This document shows positions 37,358 to 46,771 of a stretch of DNA of 64,000 nucleotides, in pieces; the first letter of the stretch is position 1, and every line of letters starts with the position of its first letter. This DNA is from Polynucleobacter sp. MG-27-Goln-C1 (lineage in GTDB: Bacteria; Pseudomonadota; Gammaproteobacteria; Burkholderiales; Burkholderiaceae): assembly GCF_018881905.1 (NCBI RefSeq), contig NZ_JACVPM010000001.1, positions 558,001 to 622,000 on the forward strand, given 5' to 3'. Position numbers and translations under genes: made by a program. Under the pieces are notes generated by a model, which was not told the DNA's origin, did no database searches, and was given only the letters and a program-made list of their open reading frames with translations.

Positions 37358-38461
37358 TTAGGTCAAGCTGGTATCAATTACCCGGCGAGGTGCATCTAGG
37401 TAGTCGCGGGATTGCATCTCAATCAAGCGAGAAACCGTTCTAGAGAACTCGCTGGTAATTTGACCCTCAGTATATAAATCTACCGCAGGAACCTCTGCAG
37501 AGATGATTAATTTGATTTTATGGTCATATAGGACGTCAATCAGCCAAATAAAGCGACGGGCTTCATTGGTCATTCTGGGGGGCATATAAGGCACGCCGGA
37601 CAAAATCACTGTATGGAACTGATTAGCAATCTCCAAATAGTCATTTTGAGACCTTGGGCCGCAGCATAGCGTTTGGAAATCAAACCAAACAATACCTTCA
37701 GCCATGTGAAGAGGTCTTAGCTCTCGAGATTCAATCCGTAATACTGGGCGAACAGTTTCTTTTTGGTTGCCAATTAGAGACTGAAACATTTGCATCAAGA
37801 CTGAATGAGACGCGGCATTCACTGGTGTGAGGTAAGCCTCAACTTGAGCCATCTGAACTCGCCGATAGTCATTCCCTGCATCGACGTTCATCACATCGAG
37901 CTGCTGTTCTAACAACTTAATGGCTGGCAATAAGCGATCACGATGCAAGCCGTTAGGATAAAGCTGACTCGGCTGATAATTTGAAGTCATAATAAACTGC
38001 ACGCGATCCTCAAAAAGCGCGCTCAGCAAGCGATACAAAATCATGGCATCTGCGATGTCATTGATATGAAACTCATCAAAGCAGATCAAACGATATCGCT
38101 TAGCAATTCTTTTAGAAAGCTCATCTAATGGATCCGCCATGCCTGAAAGCTCATGAAGTTCGCGATGCACCTCGCGCATGAACTCATGAAAATGAATGCG
38201 GATCTTTTTTTCTAGGGGGGATGCTGCATAGAAGCAATCCATTAAGAAGGATTTGCCACGACCTACTCCACCCCAAAGATACACACCACGGGGTAATTTC
38301 GGTTTAAAGAATTTCTTTTTTAAGCCACTGCTACGGATTTCTTTATAAGCAATCCACTCATCTTCACAGCGCTGCAAGCGCTCAATAGCAGCAAGCTGCG
38401 CGGGATCACTTTGATACCCGCGCGCCTTTAACTCTTGATGGTAATACTCTAATGCTTTCAA
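37358..38461 (-). CDS. zapE: Cell-division ATPase ZapE (AFG1 family)
   Basis: ZapE is a membrane-associated ATPase that acts on the Z-ring. The 367-residue protein has Walker A GGVGRGKSFLMD, Walker B YRLICFDEFHI (DE), and sensor 1 QFIMTSNYQPS. It starts with TTG, which directly follows the lpdA stop (TAATTG); no in-frame ATG exists before the Walker A region, so TTG is the likely start. It is the last gene of the odh operon, and the TTG may mean weak, coupled translation. Confidence 0.88.
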   Translation of the reverse strand: MKALEYYHQELKARGYQSDPAQLAAIERLQRCEDEWIAYKEIRSSGLKKKFFKPKLPRGVYLWGGVGRGKSFLMDCFYAASPLEKKIRIHFHEFMREVHRELHELSGMADPLDELSKRIAKRYRLICFDEFHINDIADAMILYRLLSALFEDRVQFIMTSNYQPSQLYPNGLHRDRLLPAIKLLEQQLDVMNVDAGNDYRRVQMAQVEAYLTPVNAASHSVLMQMFQSLIGNQKETVRPVLRIESRELRPLHMAEGIVWFDFQTLCCGPRSQNDYLEIANQFHTVILSGVPYMPPRMTNEARRFIWLIDVLYDHKIKLIISAEVPAVDLYTEGQITSEFSRTVSRLIEMQSRDYLDAPRRVIDTSLT

Positions 38462-39898
38462 TTACATGTTTAATGCACGTTTATCCGTCGCTAATGCTGC
38501 TTCGCGAACCACTTCCGACAGGCTTGGATGTGGGTGACAGATACGGGCAATATCTTCAGCTGCCGCTTTAAATTCCATTGCTACGGCTGCTTCAGCAATT
38601 AAGTCAGAAGCATTAGGTCCAATAATATGAACACCAAGGATTTCATCGGTTTTTTCATCGGCCAAAACTTTTACAAAACCATCAGCACGATCCATGCCTA
38701 ATGCACGACCGTTAGCGGCAAATGGGAACTGACCAGCTTTGTAAGCAATGCCAGCCTGTTTGAGCTGCTCTTCGGTTTTACCAACCCAAGCAATTTCTGG
38801 ATCGGTATAGATAACCCAAGGGATGCAGTTGTAATCAATGTGCGGCTTTTGACCGGCGATAGTTTCAGCAACCAATACGCCTTCATCTTCAGCTTTATGC
38901 GCCAACATAGGTCCACGAACAACATCACCCACGGCATAGACACCAGGAGCTGATGTTGCACAAGTGTGATCATCAATTGGAATAAAGCCACGCTCATCCA
39001 CTTTGAGACCAATCTTATCGAGGCCTAATTTTTCTGTATTGGGAACGCGACCAACAGAAACGATCAAGCGATCGCACTCTAATTTCTGAGCCTTGCCTTC
39101 GCTATCGGTGTAGTTAACAACAACACCTTTCTTATCAGCTTTAACTTCACCAATCTTGACGCCCATATTGATTTTGAGGCCTTGCTTAGTAAAAATCTTG
39201 TGCGCTTCTTTTGCAATACCCTGATCGCAAGCACCCAAGAAAGTTGGGAGCGCTTCAAGAATAGTTACATCAGAGCCAACACGGCGCCAAACAGAACCCA
39301 ATTCCAAGCCGATTACACCTGCACCAATAACGCCCAACTTCTTCGGAATGGAATCAAACTTCAGGCCACCTTCGTTATCGCTAATCAACTCATTATCGAC
39401 AGGAATGCCTGGCAAATGACGCGCCTTAGATCCAGTAGCAATGATCACATTTTTAGCAGTCACCACTTCTTTGTCTTTACCGTCGATCTTGACTTGATAG
39501 CCATCGGCACCCTTACCTTCAAAAGAAGCATGTCCTTTTAGAAGGGTAATTTTATTTTTACGGAACAAGAACTGAATACCAGCTGTCATCTTCGTCACAA
39601 TCGCATCCTTACGAGCGATCATCTTGCCGGAGTCGAGCTTTACTGATCCTACGGTGATTCCATGGTCAGCAACGTGATGACTAATCTTCTCAAACTCTTC
39701 AGAAGAGGCAAGCAACGCTTTGGAAGGAATACAGCCGACGTTCAAGCAGGTTCCACCTAAGCGAATCTCGCCTTTTGGATCGTCATAAGCATTCGATTCA
39801 GCGCAAGCAACTTTAAATCCTAATTGGGCTGCACGGATTGCGGCGATGTAGCCACCAGGGCCACCACCGATAACTAATACGTCAAAAGATTGGCTCAT
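38462..39898 (-). CDS. lpdA: Dihydrolipoyl dehydrogenase (E3)
   Basis: E3 re-oxidises dihydrolipoamide, passing electrons to NAD. The 478-residue protein has the FAD site VIGGGPGGYIAAIRAA, the redox-active disulfide GGTCLNVGCIPSK, the second Rossmann VIGAGVIGLELGSVW and the HAHPTLSE-type catalytic His as HPHPSLSEVV. Length normal. As the third gene of odhA-odhB-lpdA it serves 2-oxoglutarate dehydrogenase; a separate copy might serve pyruvate dehydrogenase elsewhere. Confidence 0.97.
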   Translation of the reverse strand: MSQSFDVLVIGGGPGGYIAAIRAAQLGFKVACAESNAYDDPKGEIRLGGTCLNVGCIPSKALLASSEEFEKISHHVADHGITVGSVKLDSGKMIARKDAIVTKMTAGIQFLFRKNKITLLKGHASFEGKGADGYQVKIDGKDKEVVTAKNVIIATGSKARHLPGIPVDNELISDNEGGLKFDSIPKKLGVIGAGVIGLELGSVWRRVGSDVTILEALPTFLGACDQGIAKEAHKIFTKQGLKINMGVKIGEVKADKKGVVVNYTDSEGKAQKLECDRLIVSVGRVPNTEKLGLDKIGLKVDERGFIPIDDHTCATSAPGVYAVGDVVRGPMLAHKAEDEGVLVAETIAGQKPHIDYNCIPWVIYTDPEIAWVGKTEEQLKQAGIAYKAGQFPFAANGRALGMDRADGFVKVLADEKTDEILGVHIIGPNASDLIAEAAVAMEFKAAAEDIARICHPHPSLSEVVREAALATDKRALNM

Positions 39899-39909
39899 GT
39901 TCTTCTCTC

Positions 39910-41079
39910 TTACAAATCAAGGAGAAGACGTGAAGGATCTTCCAGCGCATCCTTCATGGCTACCAAACCAAGCACAGCCTCGCGTCCATCAATGATGCGA
40001 TGGTCATATGACAAAGCTAAGTAGTTAATTGGACGAATTACGATTTGACCATTCTCAACCACTGCACGCTCTTTAGTTGCATGAATACCTAAGATTGCAG
40101 ACTGTGGAGGATTAATAATTGGAGTAGAAAGCATCGAACCAAATACGCCACCATTAGAGATAGAGAATGTACCACCAGTTAAATCTTCTAATGACAATTT
40201 ACCTTCGCGCGCCTTAACACCAAACTCGGCAATCTTCTTCTCGATATCAGCCAAATTCATTTGGTCAACATCACGCAAAATTGGAACTACCAAACCGCGT
40301 GGTGAGCTCACTGCAATACCGATATCAAAGTAACCGTGGTACACAATATCGTTGCCATCAACTGATGCATTCAGCAATGGGAATTTCTTGAGAGCATGAG
40401 TAGCAGCCTTCACGAAGAAAGACATGAAGCCTAATTTCACGCCATGAACTTTCTCAAACTGGTCTTTGTACTTGTTACGCATAGCGATTACTGGAGCCAT
40501 GTTGACTTCATTGAAGGTAGTCAAGATGGCATTGTTTGCTTGAGACTCAAGCAAACGCTCAGCAATACGAGCACGTAAGCGGCTCATTGGTACGCGCTCT
40601 TCTGGGCGATCACCCATTGGAATTGGTGCACTTGGCAAAGCAGCAGAAGTCGATCCACCGGCAGAAGCGTTTAATGCATCACCCTTAGTAATGCGACCAT
40701 CACGTCCGGAGCCAGCAACTTGACCAGCATCGATATTTTTCTCTGCGAGGATTTTTGCTGCGGAAGGTGCAGCAGCTGGGGCTGGAGCTGCCGCAGGTGC
40801 TGGAGCAGCGGCGGCTGCAGGAGCGGAAGTGGCAACAGCGGCGCTATCAATCTTTGCGATCAATTGCTCAGCCACTACAGTACCGCCGTCAGCAACTATG
40901 ATCTCTGTCAGGACGCCAGCAGATGGCGCTGGAACTTCCAACACCACTTTGTCAGTTTCAATTTCAATCAAGATCTCATCTTGACCGACAGCATCGCCGA
41001 CTTTCTTTTTCCATTGCAACAAAGTAGCTTCTGCTACTGACTCGGAGAGTTGGGGAACTTTAACTTCAAAAATAGCCAT
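39910..41079 (-). CDS. odhB: 2-oxoglutarate dehydrogenase E2 (dihydrolipoyl succinyltransferase)
   Basis: E2 carries the swinging lipoyl arm: the lipoyl domain (residues 1-77) has the modified lysine in [14 protein letters not shown]. An Ala/Pro hinge (90-105) follows, then the peripheral-subunit-binding domain (DGRITKGD), a linker, and the acyltransferase core with catalytic [13 protein letters not shown]. One lipoyl domain is typical for succinyltransferase. 389 residues. Gap to odhA is 43 bases on the same strand. Confidence 0.96.
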   Translation of the reverse strand: MAIFEVKVPQLSESVAEATLLQWKKKVGDAVGQDEILIEIETDKVVLEVPAPSAGVLTEIIVADGGTVVAEQLIAKIDSAAVATSAPAAAAAPAPAAAPAPAAAPSAAKILAEKNIDAGQVAGSGRDGRITKGDALNASAGGSTSAALPSAPIPMGDRPEERVPMSRLRARIAERLLESQANNAILTTFNEVNMAPVIAMRNKYKDQFEKVHGVKLGFMSFFVKAATHALKKFPLLNASVDGNDIVYHGYFDIGIAVSSPRGLVVPILRDVDQMNLADIEKKIAEFGVKAREGKLSLEDLTGGTFSISNGGVFGSMLSTPIINPPQSAILGIHATKERAVVENGQIVIRPINYLALSYDHRIIDGREAVLGLVAMKDALEDPSRLLLDL

Positions 41080-41122
41080 GATTAATCCTATTTAGTGTTT
41101 GTATATTGAGTGACGTCTACGA

Positions 41123-43978
41123 TTACTTCGTAATGACATAACCCTTTAGTTTTGCGAATGCTGCAGTAAGGAGAGACTTCTGTTGTTCTTGATGGAGGTG
41201 AGCATATCCACAAGCAGGTGAAGCTGATGCAGGACGGCCTGCATATGCCAACTTCGTACCTTCTGACATGTTCTCCAGAATATTGTGCTGGACAAAGAAC
41301 CAAGCGCCTTGGTTTTGTGGCTCATCTTGACACCACACAACCTCTTGCAGATTCGGATACTTCTTCAACTCAGCGCTCAATGCTTTATGCGGGAACGGAT
41401 ATAACTGCTCCAAGCGAATAATGGCAACGTCATCTATTTTCTTCTCGGTACGTGCTTTAGCTAAGTCATAATAGACCTTGCCTGAACACATCACCAAACG
41501 CGTTACCTTCTTGCCATCAATAGACTCATCGCGCTCAGGCAGGATGGTTTGGAAACCACCCTTTGTGAATTCAGTTAATGGTGAAGCAGCTTCTTTATTA
41601 CGTAGCAATGATTTTGGCGTCATCAAGATCAGCGGTTTGCGGAACTGACGAATCATTTGACGGCGCAATACGTGGAAAATCTGTGCTGCAGTCGTTGGCT
41701 GAATGACCTGCATATTGGTATCAGCACATAACTGCATAAAGCGCTCTAAACGTGCAGATGAATGCTCCGGACCTTGGCCTTCATAACCGTGAGGCAACAT
41801 CATGACTAAGCCGTTTGCACGACCCCACTTCACTTCGCCCGAAGCGATAAATTGGTCAATCACCACTTGAGCACCGTTTGCGAAGTCACCGAACTGTGCT
41901 TCCCAGATTGTTAAGGTGTTTGGTTCAGCAGCGGCATAACCGTATTCAAAACCAAGCACAGCCTCTTCAGACAGGATGGAGTCAATGACCAGGAATGGAG
42001 CTTGATCTTTTGCAATATGTCGCAGGGGAATGTATACCCCTTCATCCCATTTCTCGCGGCTTTGATTATGAAGAACTGCATGACGGTGGGTAAAGGTACC
42101 GCGTCCGCTATCCTCACCGGACAACCTAACTGGATATCCACTGGCAACAAGAGAGGCGAAAGCCATATGCTCCCCCATACCCCAATCAATATTAGTTTCG
42201 CCACGACCCATAGCTGCGCGATCTTTTAATACCTTCTCGACCAGTGGGTGAACCTGGAAACCCTCGCGAACTGTAGAAACTCTCTCTGCCAAGCGCTTCC
42301 ATTCAGTTAATGGAATAGCGGTATCGGCCTCATCAGTCCATTTCTTATTTAAGAATGGAGACCAATCCACTGCGAATTTGCCTTTGAAGTTGCTCAATAC
42401 CGGATCAGAAGTTTGCTTACCTTCATCCATCGCAGCACGGTATTCCTTGACCATCAAATCACCAGTGCCTGCAGGCAATACACCTTGAGCCTCTAACTTA
42501 TCGGCATAGTGCTTACGTGTGCCAGGATGAGCGGCAATGATTTTGTACATCAAAGGCTGTGTCATTGCTGGAGAGTCTTGCTCGTTATGACCGAGTTTTC
42601 GGAAACAAACAATATCTATCGCAACGTCTTTATGGAACTGGCTGCGGAACTCTACTGCCAGCTTCGTCGCCAACACCACTGCCTCAGGATCATCACCGTT
42701 GACGTGCAATACCGGTGCATCAATCACCTTCATGATGTCGGTGCAATACAAGCTTGAACGTAAATCGCGTGGATCAGATGTGGTGAAACCAATTTGGTTG
42801 TTAATCACAATGTGAATCGTGCCACCAGTGGAATAGCCGCGAACTTCAGCCATCGCCAGAGTCTCTTGCATTACGCCTTGACCTGCAATTGCCGCATCAC
42901 CGTGAACCAATACTGGCAATACCTGCTCACCCAATACATCTCCGCGACGCTCCATACGGGCACGTGCAGAGCCCTCTACAACTGGGTTCACGATTTCTAG
43001 ATGTGATGGGTTAAATGCCAATGACAAATGAACTGGACCGGCTGGAGTAGAAATGTCACTCGAGAAACCTTGGTGATACTTCACGTCACCAGCAGGAAGC
43101 GTTTCTGGACCCTTGTGCTCAAACTCAGCAAATAAATCGGTAGGCATCTTGCCTAAAGTATTTACAAGCACGTTTAAACGACCACGGTGGGCCATGCCGA
43201 TTACGATTTCTTGAACACCTTTGGCGCCCGCCTCACGGATCAACTCATCCATACAGGCGATGAAGCTTTCACCACCCTCAAGAGAGAAACGTTTTTGACC
43301 AACATATTTAGCCTGGAGGTAGCGCTCTAAACCCTCTGCAGCTGTGACACGATCGAGGATATGGCGCTTTTGATCCACATTGAAATGTGGGGTTGAGCGG
43401 ATGGACTCTAATTTCTCTTGCCACCACTTTTTAATTTTTTGATCAGCGATAAACATGTACTCAGCACCGAGAGTGCCGCAGTAGGTTTCACGCAATGCTT
43501 GCAATAAATCACGCAAGGTCATTTCGTTCTTGCCGAAGAAAGTATTACTGGTATTGAAGACGATATCCATATCGCCGTCAGTAAAGCCATAAAAAGCAGG
43601 ATCTAATTCAGGAATATCCGGACGCTCTGTGCGCTTCAATGGATCAATATCTGCCCAGCGATTACCGACGTTACGATACGCCGCTATCAATTGTTGAACA
43701 GCTACACGCTTGCGGCCCATGGCAGAGTCAGCAGAATCAGACACTGTGCGGATGGGACCTTGCTTCGCGCGCTCAGCAAAGGAAGCAACAATAGGTCCAT
43801 GGGCAATATCAGTTCTAGATGAACCATCGACCGCTGGAATTTGCTTCACATTATCAAAATAGTCTCGCCAGTGATCAGCTACGGAAGCTGGATCGTGCAA
43901 GTAGGATTCGTAGAGTTCCTCTACGTAGGGTGCGTTACCGCCGAAGAGATAGGAATTATCTCTTTGATCCTGCATCAT
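41123..43978 (-). CDS. odhA: 2-oxoglutarate dehydrogenase E1
   Basis: E1 decarboxylates 2-oxoglutarate with thiamine diphosphate and passes succinyl to E2. The 951-residue protein starts near DNSYLFGGNAPYVEELYESYL, the conserved N-terminal E2-binding segment, and has GMAHRGRLNVLVN, GDAAIAGQGVM (ThDP) and SRLERFMQLC-like downstream parts. I choose ATG 43978 because AAAGGTGA lies five bases upstream; a GTG at 43987 overlaps that site. It heads the operon odhA-odhB-lpdA-zapE and has a structured leader. Confidence 0.96.
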   Translation of the reverse strand: MMQDQRDNSYLFGGNAPYVEELYESYLHDPASVADHWRDYFDNVKQIPAVDGSSRTDIAHGPIVASFAERAKQGPIRTVSDSADSAMGRKRVAVQQLIAAYRNVGNRWADIDPLKRTERPDIPELDPAFYGFTDGDMDIVFNTSNTFFGKNEMTLRDLLQALRETYCGTLGAEYMFIADQKIKKWWQEKLESIRSTPHFNVDQKRHILDRVTAAEGLERYLQAKYVGQKRFSLEGGESFIACMDELIREAGAKGVQEIVIGMAHRGRLNVLVNTLGKMPTDLFAEFEHKGPETLPAGDVKYHQGFSSDISTPAGPVHLSLAFNPSHLEIVNPVVEGSARARMERRGDVLGEQVLPVLVHGDAAIAGQGVMQETLAMAEVRGYSTGGTIHIVINNQIGFTTSDPRDLRSSLYCTDIMKVIDAPVLHVNGDDPEAVVLATKLAVEFRSQFHKDVAIDIVCFRKLGHNEQDSPAMTQPLMYKIIAAHPGTRKHYADKLEAQGVLPAGTGDLMVKEYRAAMDEGKQTSDPVLSNFKGKFAVDWSPFLNKKWTDEADTAIPLTEWKRLAERVSTVREGFQVHPLVEKVLKDRAAMGRGETNIDWGMGEHMAFASLVASGYPVRLSGEDSGRGTFTHRHAVLHNQSREKWDEGVYIPLRHIAKDQAPFLVIDSILSEEAVLGFEYGYAAAEPNTLTIWEAQFGDFANGAQVVIDQFIASGEVKWGRANGLVMMLPHGYEGQGPEHSSARLERFMQLCADTNMQVIQPTTAAQIFHVLRRQMIRQFRKPLILMTPKSLLRNKEAASPLTEFTKGGFQTILPERDESIDGKKVTRLVMCSGKVYYDLAKARTEKKIDDVAIIRLEQLYPFPHKALSAELKKYPNLQEVVWCQDEPQNQGAWFFVQHNILENMSEGTKLAYAGRPASASPACGYAHLHQEQQKSLLTAAFAKLKGYVITK

Positions 43979-44050
43979 GATGCTCACCTTTCATCGGGTT
44001 TCCCGAATAAAAACTGTGGTTAAAACCATTCGCTCTACGGCTAAACCGCT
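43979..44050 (-). promoter_or_regulatory. Structured odhA leader (possible sucA RNA motif)
   Basis: On the minus strand the leader of odhA folds into three small hairpins in a row: CGG...CCG (plus 44038-44048), TGGT...ACCA (44017-44028) and CGGG...CCCG (43995-44005), the last two bases-apart from the AAAGGTGA ribosome site. A conserved 'sucA RNA' is known in Burkholderiales leaders of this gene, with the ribosome site near a helix. I cannot align it to the covariance model here, so the identity is tentative. Confidence 0.45.
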
Positions 44051-44275
44051 TTGCGAATTGATCTGTGCGAATTCTGTTACAACGATGCTAATTTAACACG
44101 ATTACCCATTGATTCATAAAGGGCTTTCCCTGATCTTGAGGGTTTAAGGGGTATTTACCCTTTTGGACCCCGAATAAGAATTTTCCTACTCAGATTTAAA
44201 CCGCTCCTGACAGATTCCCTCAGATTTGATTCGTATTCTCTAAATCTTCAAATGAATTAATGAGATTAAGGATAT

Positions 44276-44977
44276 ATGAAAGTAATTACCCCAGAATTGG
44301 AATATCTAAGCACTCGTCAAAGCGCAAAAGTATTACAAGTATCACTTGGTACCGTCCAGAAAATGGTTGAATTAGGTGAATTAATCGCCTGGAAGACCCG
44401 CGGAGGTCACCGTCGCATTCTGGCAAGCTCCTTAGATCAGCAACTTGCCCGTCGTAAAAGAGCCATGAGGCAGAAAACCACTCAAAACTGTATTGCCATG
44501 GGCATATTCAGAAGAATTGAAAATAGCCATGAACTCATTGAATCCATTCAATCCTGGCAATTAAAGGTAGATATGGAGGTATCCGTTGACAGCCTGGAGG
44601 GGCTGATGAAGGCAGTTTCAATATCCCCCGACTTGATATTTCTCGACGCCTTAATTCCCCCCGTTGAGCAGGTTCATTTAATCCATTATCTGAGTAAAAA
44701 CAAGGACACACAGCGCATTCCTATCCTAGTGGATGAGGGATTTGTACGTCTACATCCCGGGGTAATGGGCCTGGCGGATGAAAATACCGTTGGCGTGAGG
44801 TCCCAATACCCAGAAGCCCTCCAAGAAGAGCTTGAAAATGGCTTAATTGACCAAAATCCCCTCATTATTGGCTATCCAGCCACTAATCCAGAGCTTGAGA
44901 CTGCGTTAGGAGATAAAAACCGCCATGAACTGTTGGAGCCTCTATTCATCCAGGCCCTCAATAGAAAGTGTGCCTAG
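44276..44977 (+). CDS. HTH (excisionase type) regulator with degenerate receiver domain
   Basis: The 233-residue protein has an N-terminal helix-turn-helix of the MerR/excisionase (HTH_17) type: YLSTRQSAKVLQVSLGTVQK, then GELIAWKTRGGHRRI with the wing. A second part (about 72-190) looks like a response-regulator receiver fold: GIFRRIEN at the first strand, and DLIFLDALIPP with Asp124 where the phospho-acceptor would be; but the acidic pair expected at strand 1 is absent. It may be a constitutive or non-phosphorylated regulator. Divergent from odhA across 297 bases. AAGGA lies four bases before ATG 44276. Confidence 0.75.
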   Translation: MKVITPELEYLSTRQSAKVLQVSLGTVQKMVELGELIAWKTRGGHRRILASSLDQQLARRKRAMRQKTTQNCIAMGIFRRIENSHELIESIQSWQLKVDMEVSVDSLEGLMKAVSISPDLIFLDALIPPVEQVHLIHYLSKNKDTQRIPILVDEGFVRLHPGVMGLADENTVGVRSQYPEALQEELENGLIDQNPLIIGYPATNPELETALGDKNRHELLEPLFIQALNRKCA

Positions 44978-45005
44978 AGACTTGGGGCTGCCAACCTAAA
45001 GTTAA

Positions 45006-45037
45006 AGGCCGCTCAATTTGCACTGAGCGGCCTTTTT
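45006..45037 (+). terminator. Intrinsic terminator after the HTH regulator
   Basis: AGGCCGCTCA (45006-45015) and TGAGCGGCCT (45024-45033) form a perfect ten-pair stem with an eight-base loop, followed by TTTTAAAAC. It lies 29 bases after the stop at 44977. The convergent H-NS-like gene ends nearby at 45067. Confidence 0.9.
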
Positions 45038-45066
45038 AAAACAATAAATCTATTTAAATCAATAGA

Positions 45067-45351
45067 TTAGATCAGGAAATTACTGCGATCTCTTCCTTCG
45101 ATCCATTTTGGAGCCTTACCGCGACCAGTCCAAGTATCACCAGTGGATGGATTACGGTACTTAGGAGCAACCTTACCACTAGAGCTACGCGCACCAGCCT
45201 TACGACTAAATAAGTCTGATGCCGTTAAATCGTATTGTTCAATGATGAGTTTGGCTTTAGCAATGCCATCAGCCTTTTCACGCAAAACCGCCTCTTTAAT
45301 CTGCTTATCCAGCAATTCGCGTTGGGCTAAAAGCTCTTTATAAGAAGACAT
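45067..45351 (-). CDS. H-NS family nucleoid protein (short)
   Basis: The 94-residue protein has an N-terminal coiled coil for dimerisation (SYKELLAQRELLDKQIKEAVLREK) and the C-terminal DNA-binding motif TWTGRGKAPKWI (about 74-85), matching the T-W-T/S-G-R-G-R/K-x-P-x-W core of H-NS. Members bind AT-rich DNA and silence it. Its own 200-base upstream region is very AT-rich, fitting autoregulation. Weak GGAG about ten bases before ATG 45351. Confidence 0.93.
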   Translation of the reverse strand: MSSYKELLAQRELLDKQIKEAVLREKADGIAKAKLIIEQYDLTASDLFSRKAGARSSSGKVAPKYRNPSTGDTWTGRGKAPKWIEGRDRSNFLI

Positions 45352-45553
45352 GTATTAATTTCTCCGAATATTAATTTTATGGAATAACCAAGGATTGGCT
45401 ATTCTTGAATGGTCATTATATACAAATATTAATAAATCGGAATATATATTCAATACAGCTAATAACCCCTTAGAAATAAGCTAATTAGGGTATTTATAGC
45501 GAATAATTAACATAATCATTATAAATACTATATTTATAATAGATAAATATGCC
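45352..45553. other. AT-rich gap between H-NS gene and thioesterase gene
   Basis: No ORF is seen. The 202 bases are strongly AT-rich with runs such as ATATATATTC and TATATTTATAATAG, plus TATAAT-like strings on both strands. It should hold the promoter of the minus-strand H-NS gene, and also an AT-rich H-NS-binding tract. No conserved box could be fixed by eye. Confidence 0.5.
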
Positions 45554-45955
45554 CTACCTTCGCAGCATAAATGTACCGCTGGATTTAGCAGTAACCTCAC
45601 CAGCCTCATTTAAAACTACTGCTTCACAGTAATTAATGGTTTTCCCTGACTTTAAAACGCTTCCCTCAACTACGATTTTGCCGACGCTGGGACGCAAGAA
45701 GCTCACACTCATATCAATTGTCATGGCGCCAAGGGGCTGATCAATCGTGCTGCGAGCTGCTGCCCCCATTGCAAAATCCAACAGAGTCATGACTACTCCA
45801 CCGTGTGCAATATGAAAGCTATTCTCAAACTCCGGCTTAATGACCAAACTAATGCGTGATTTTCCGCCTTCGGCATACTCAGGAACAACTCCCAAGTGAG
45901 CCAAGAAAGGAATGGTTAAGCCAAAGTAAGTTGTATCGTTTGAGCTGGATGACAT
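45554..45955 (-). CDS. PaaI-type hotdog thioesterase
   Basis: The 133-residue hotdog-fold protein has the family motif [20 protein letters not shown], where the HGG/catalytic Asp arrangement (LDFAMG) matches PaaI/YbgC-like acyl-CoA thioesterases. The substrate is probably an aryl- or acyl-CoA; not determinable here. Start ATG 45955. It lies just downstream of tRNA-Pro on the same strand. Confidence 0.88.
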   Translation of the reverse strand: MSSSSNDTTYFGLTIPFLAHLGVVPEYAEGGKSRISLVIKPEFENSFHIAHGGVVMTLLDFAMGAAARSTIDQPLGAMTIDMSVSFLRPSVGKIVVEGSVLKSGKTINYCEAVVLNEAGEVTAKSSGTFMLRR

Positions 45956-45977
45956 AGGAAATTTGAAATTGAATGGA

Positions 45978-46054
<77 letters not shown>

Positions 46055-46079
46055 ACGAGAAGCAAAATTGTATCAGTAA

Positions 46080-46430
46080 CTATTTAGAGAGAATTTGCAG
46101 AACAGCCTGCAACTCATCACGCAAGCGAAGCTCACCACGAGCCTCATCAAGGCGATTTCTGGCACCACTAATGGTGAAGCCTTCTTCATACAAAAGCGCC
46201 CTAATCTTGCGGATTAAGACGACTTCATGATGTTGATAGTAACGACGATTACCTCGACGCTTTTGAGGGCTTAGCTGTGAAAATTCTTGTTCCCAATAAC
46301 GGAGTACGTGGGAGCGAACGCCGCACAGGTCTGATACCTCGCCGATAGTGAAGTAACGCTTTGCGGGAATCGGGGGGAGCTGCGAACTGAGCAGCGCCGA
46401 CCCAGTATCAAATACTGTTTTCTCGAGCAT
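46080..46430 (-). CDS. MerR-family transcriptional regulator
   Basis: The 116-residue protein has a winged helix-turn-helix ([29 protein letters not shown] then [19 protein letters not shown]), diagnostic of MerR. It is short and without an effector-binding C-terminal domain, as seen for the conserved gene after ihfA in beta- and gammaproteobacteria. ATG 46430 lies inside the end of ihfA, so translation is coupled. The frame begins with TTG at 46439, which is less likely. Confidence 0.9.
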   Translation of the reverse strand: MLEKTVFDTGSALLSSQLPPIPAKRYFTIGEVSDLCGVRSHVLRYWEQEFSQLSPQKRRGNRRYYQHHEVVLIRKIRALLYEEGFTISGARNRLDEARGELRLRDELQAVLQILSK

Positions 46431-46731
46431 GTGACTCAACTACGTCTTTGAGCTTTTGACTTGCGTGAAATGTGACAACACGACGGGCTGCAATCGGGAT
46501 CATTTCACCAGTCTTAGGGTTACGACCTGGACGCGCAGACTTATTGCGCAATTGGAAATTACCAAATCCAGAAATCTTTACCTCTACGCCAGTTTCTAAA
46601 GACTGTCCAATGCGATCAAAGAAGGCATCAATCATGTCTTTTGCTTCGCGCTTGTTCAGGCCAACTTGATCAAAGAGAGCTTCCGAGAGCTCATTCTTGG
46701 TAACGGTATCGTTGCTAACTAAATCATTCAT
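46408..46731 (-). CDS. ihfA: Integration host factor, alpha subunit
   Basis: IhfA with IhfB bends DNA in transcription, replication and recombination. The 107-residue protein has the HU/IHF signature [20 protein letters not shown] and [19 protein letters not shown] 46731 ([17 protein letters not shown]) is chosen; the longer frame from 46803 overlaps pheT and adds no conserved sequence. Gene order pheT-ihfA-merR is conserved in proteobacteria. Confidence 0.96.
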   Translation of the reverse strand: MNDLVSNDTVTKNELSEALFDQVGLNKREAKDMIDAFFDRIGQSLETGVEVKISGFGNFQLRNKSARPGRNPKTGEMIPIAARRVVTFHASQKLKDVVESHARENSI

Positions 46732-46771
46732 GGCGGAAGTCTCTTTGTAATAGCTTTTGCTAATATTAAAC

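Noticed and set aside
44276..44420. Excisionase-like HTH as a sign of a mobile element
   Set aside because: No integrase, attachment repeats or transfer genes are nearby; the protein is longer than an excisionase and sits in a core region.
45505..45520. A dif-like half site (TTATGTTAA on the minus strand) near the H-NS gene
   Set aside because: Only the XerD-like half is present; the other half and six-base centre do not fit the consensus, and the tract is AT-rich so chance matches are expected.
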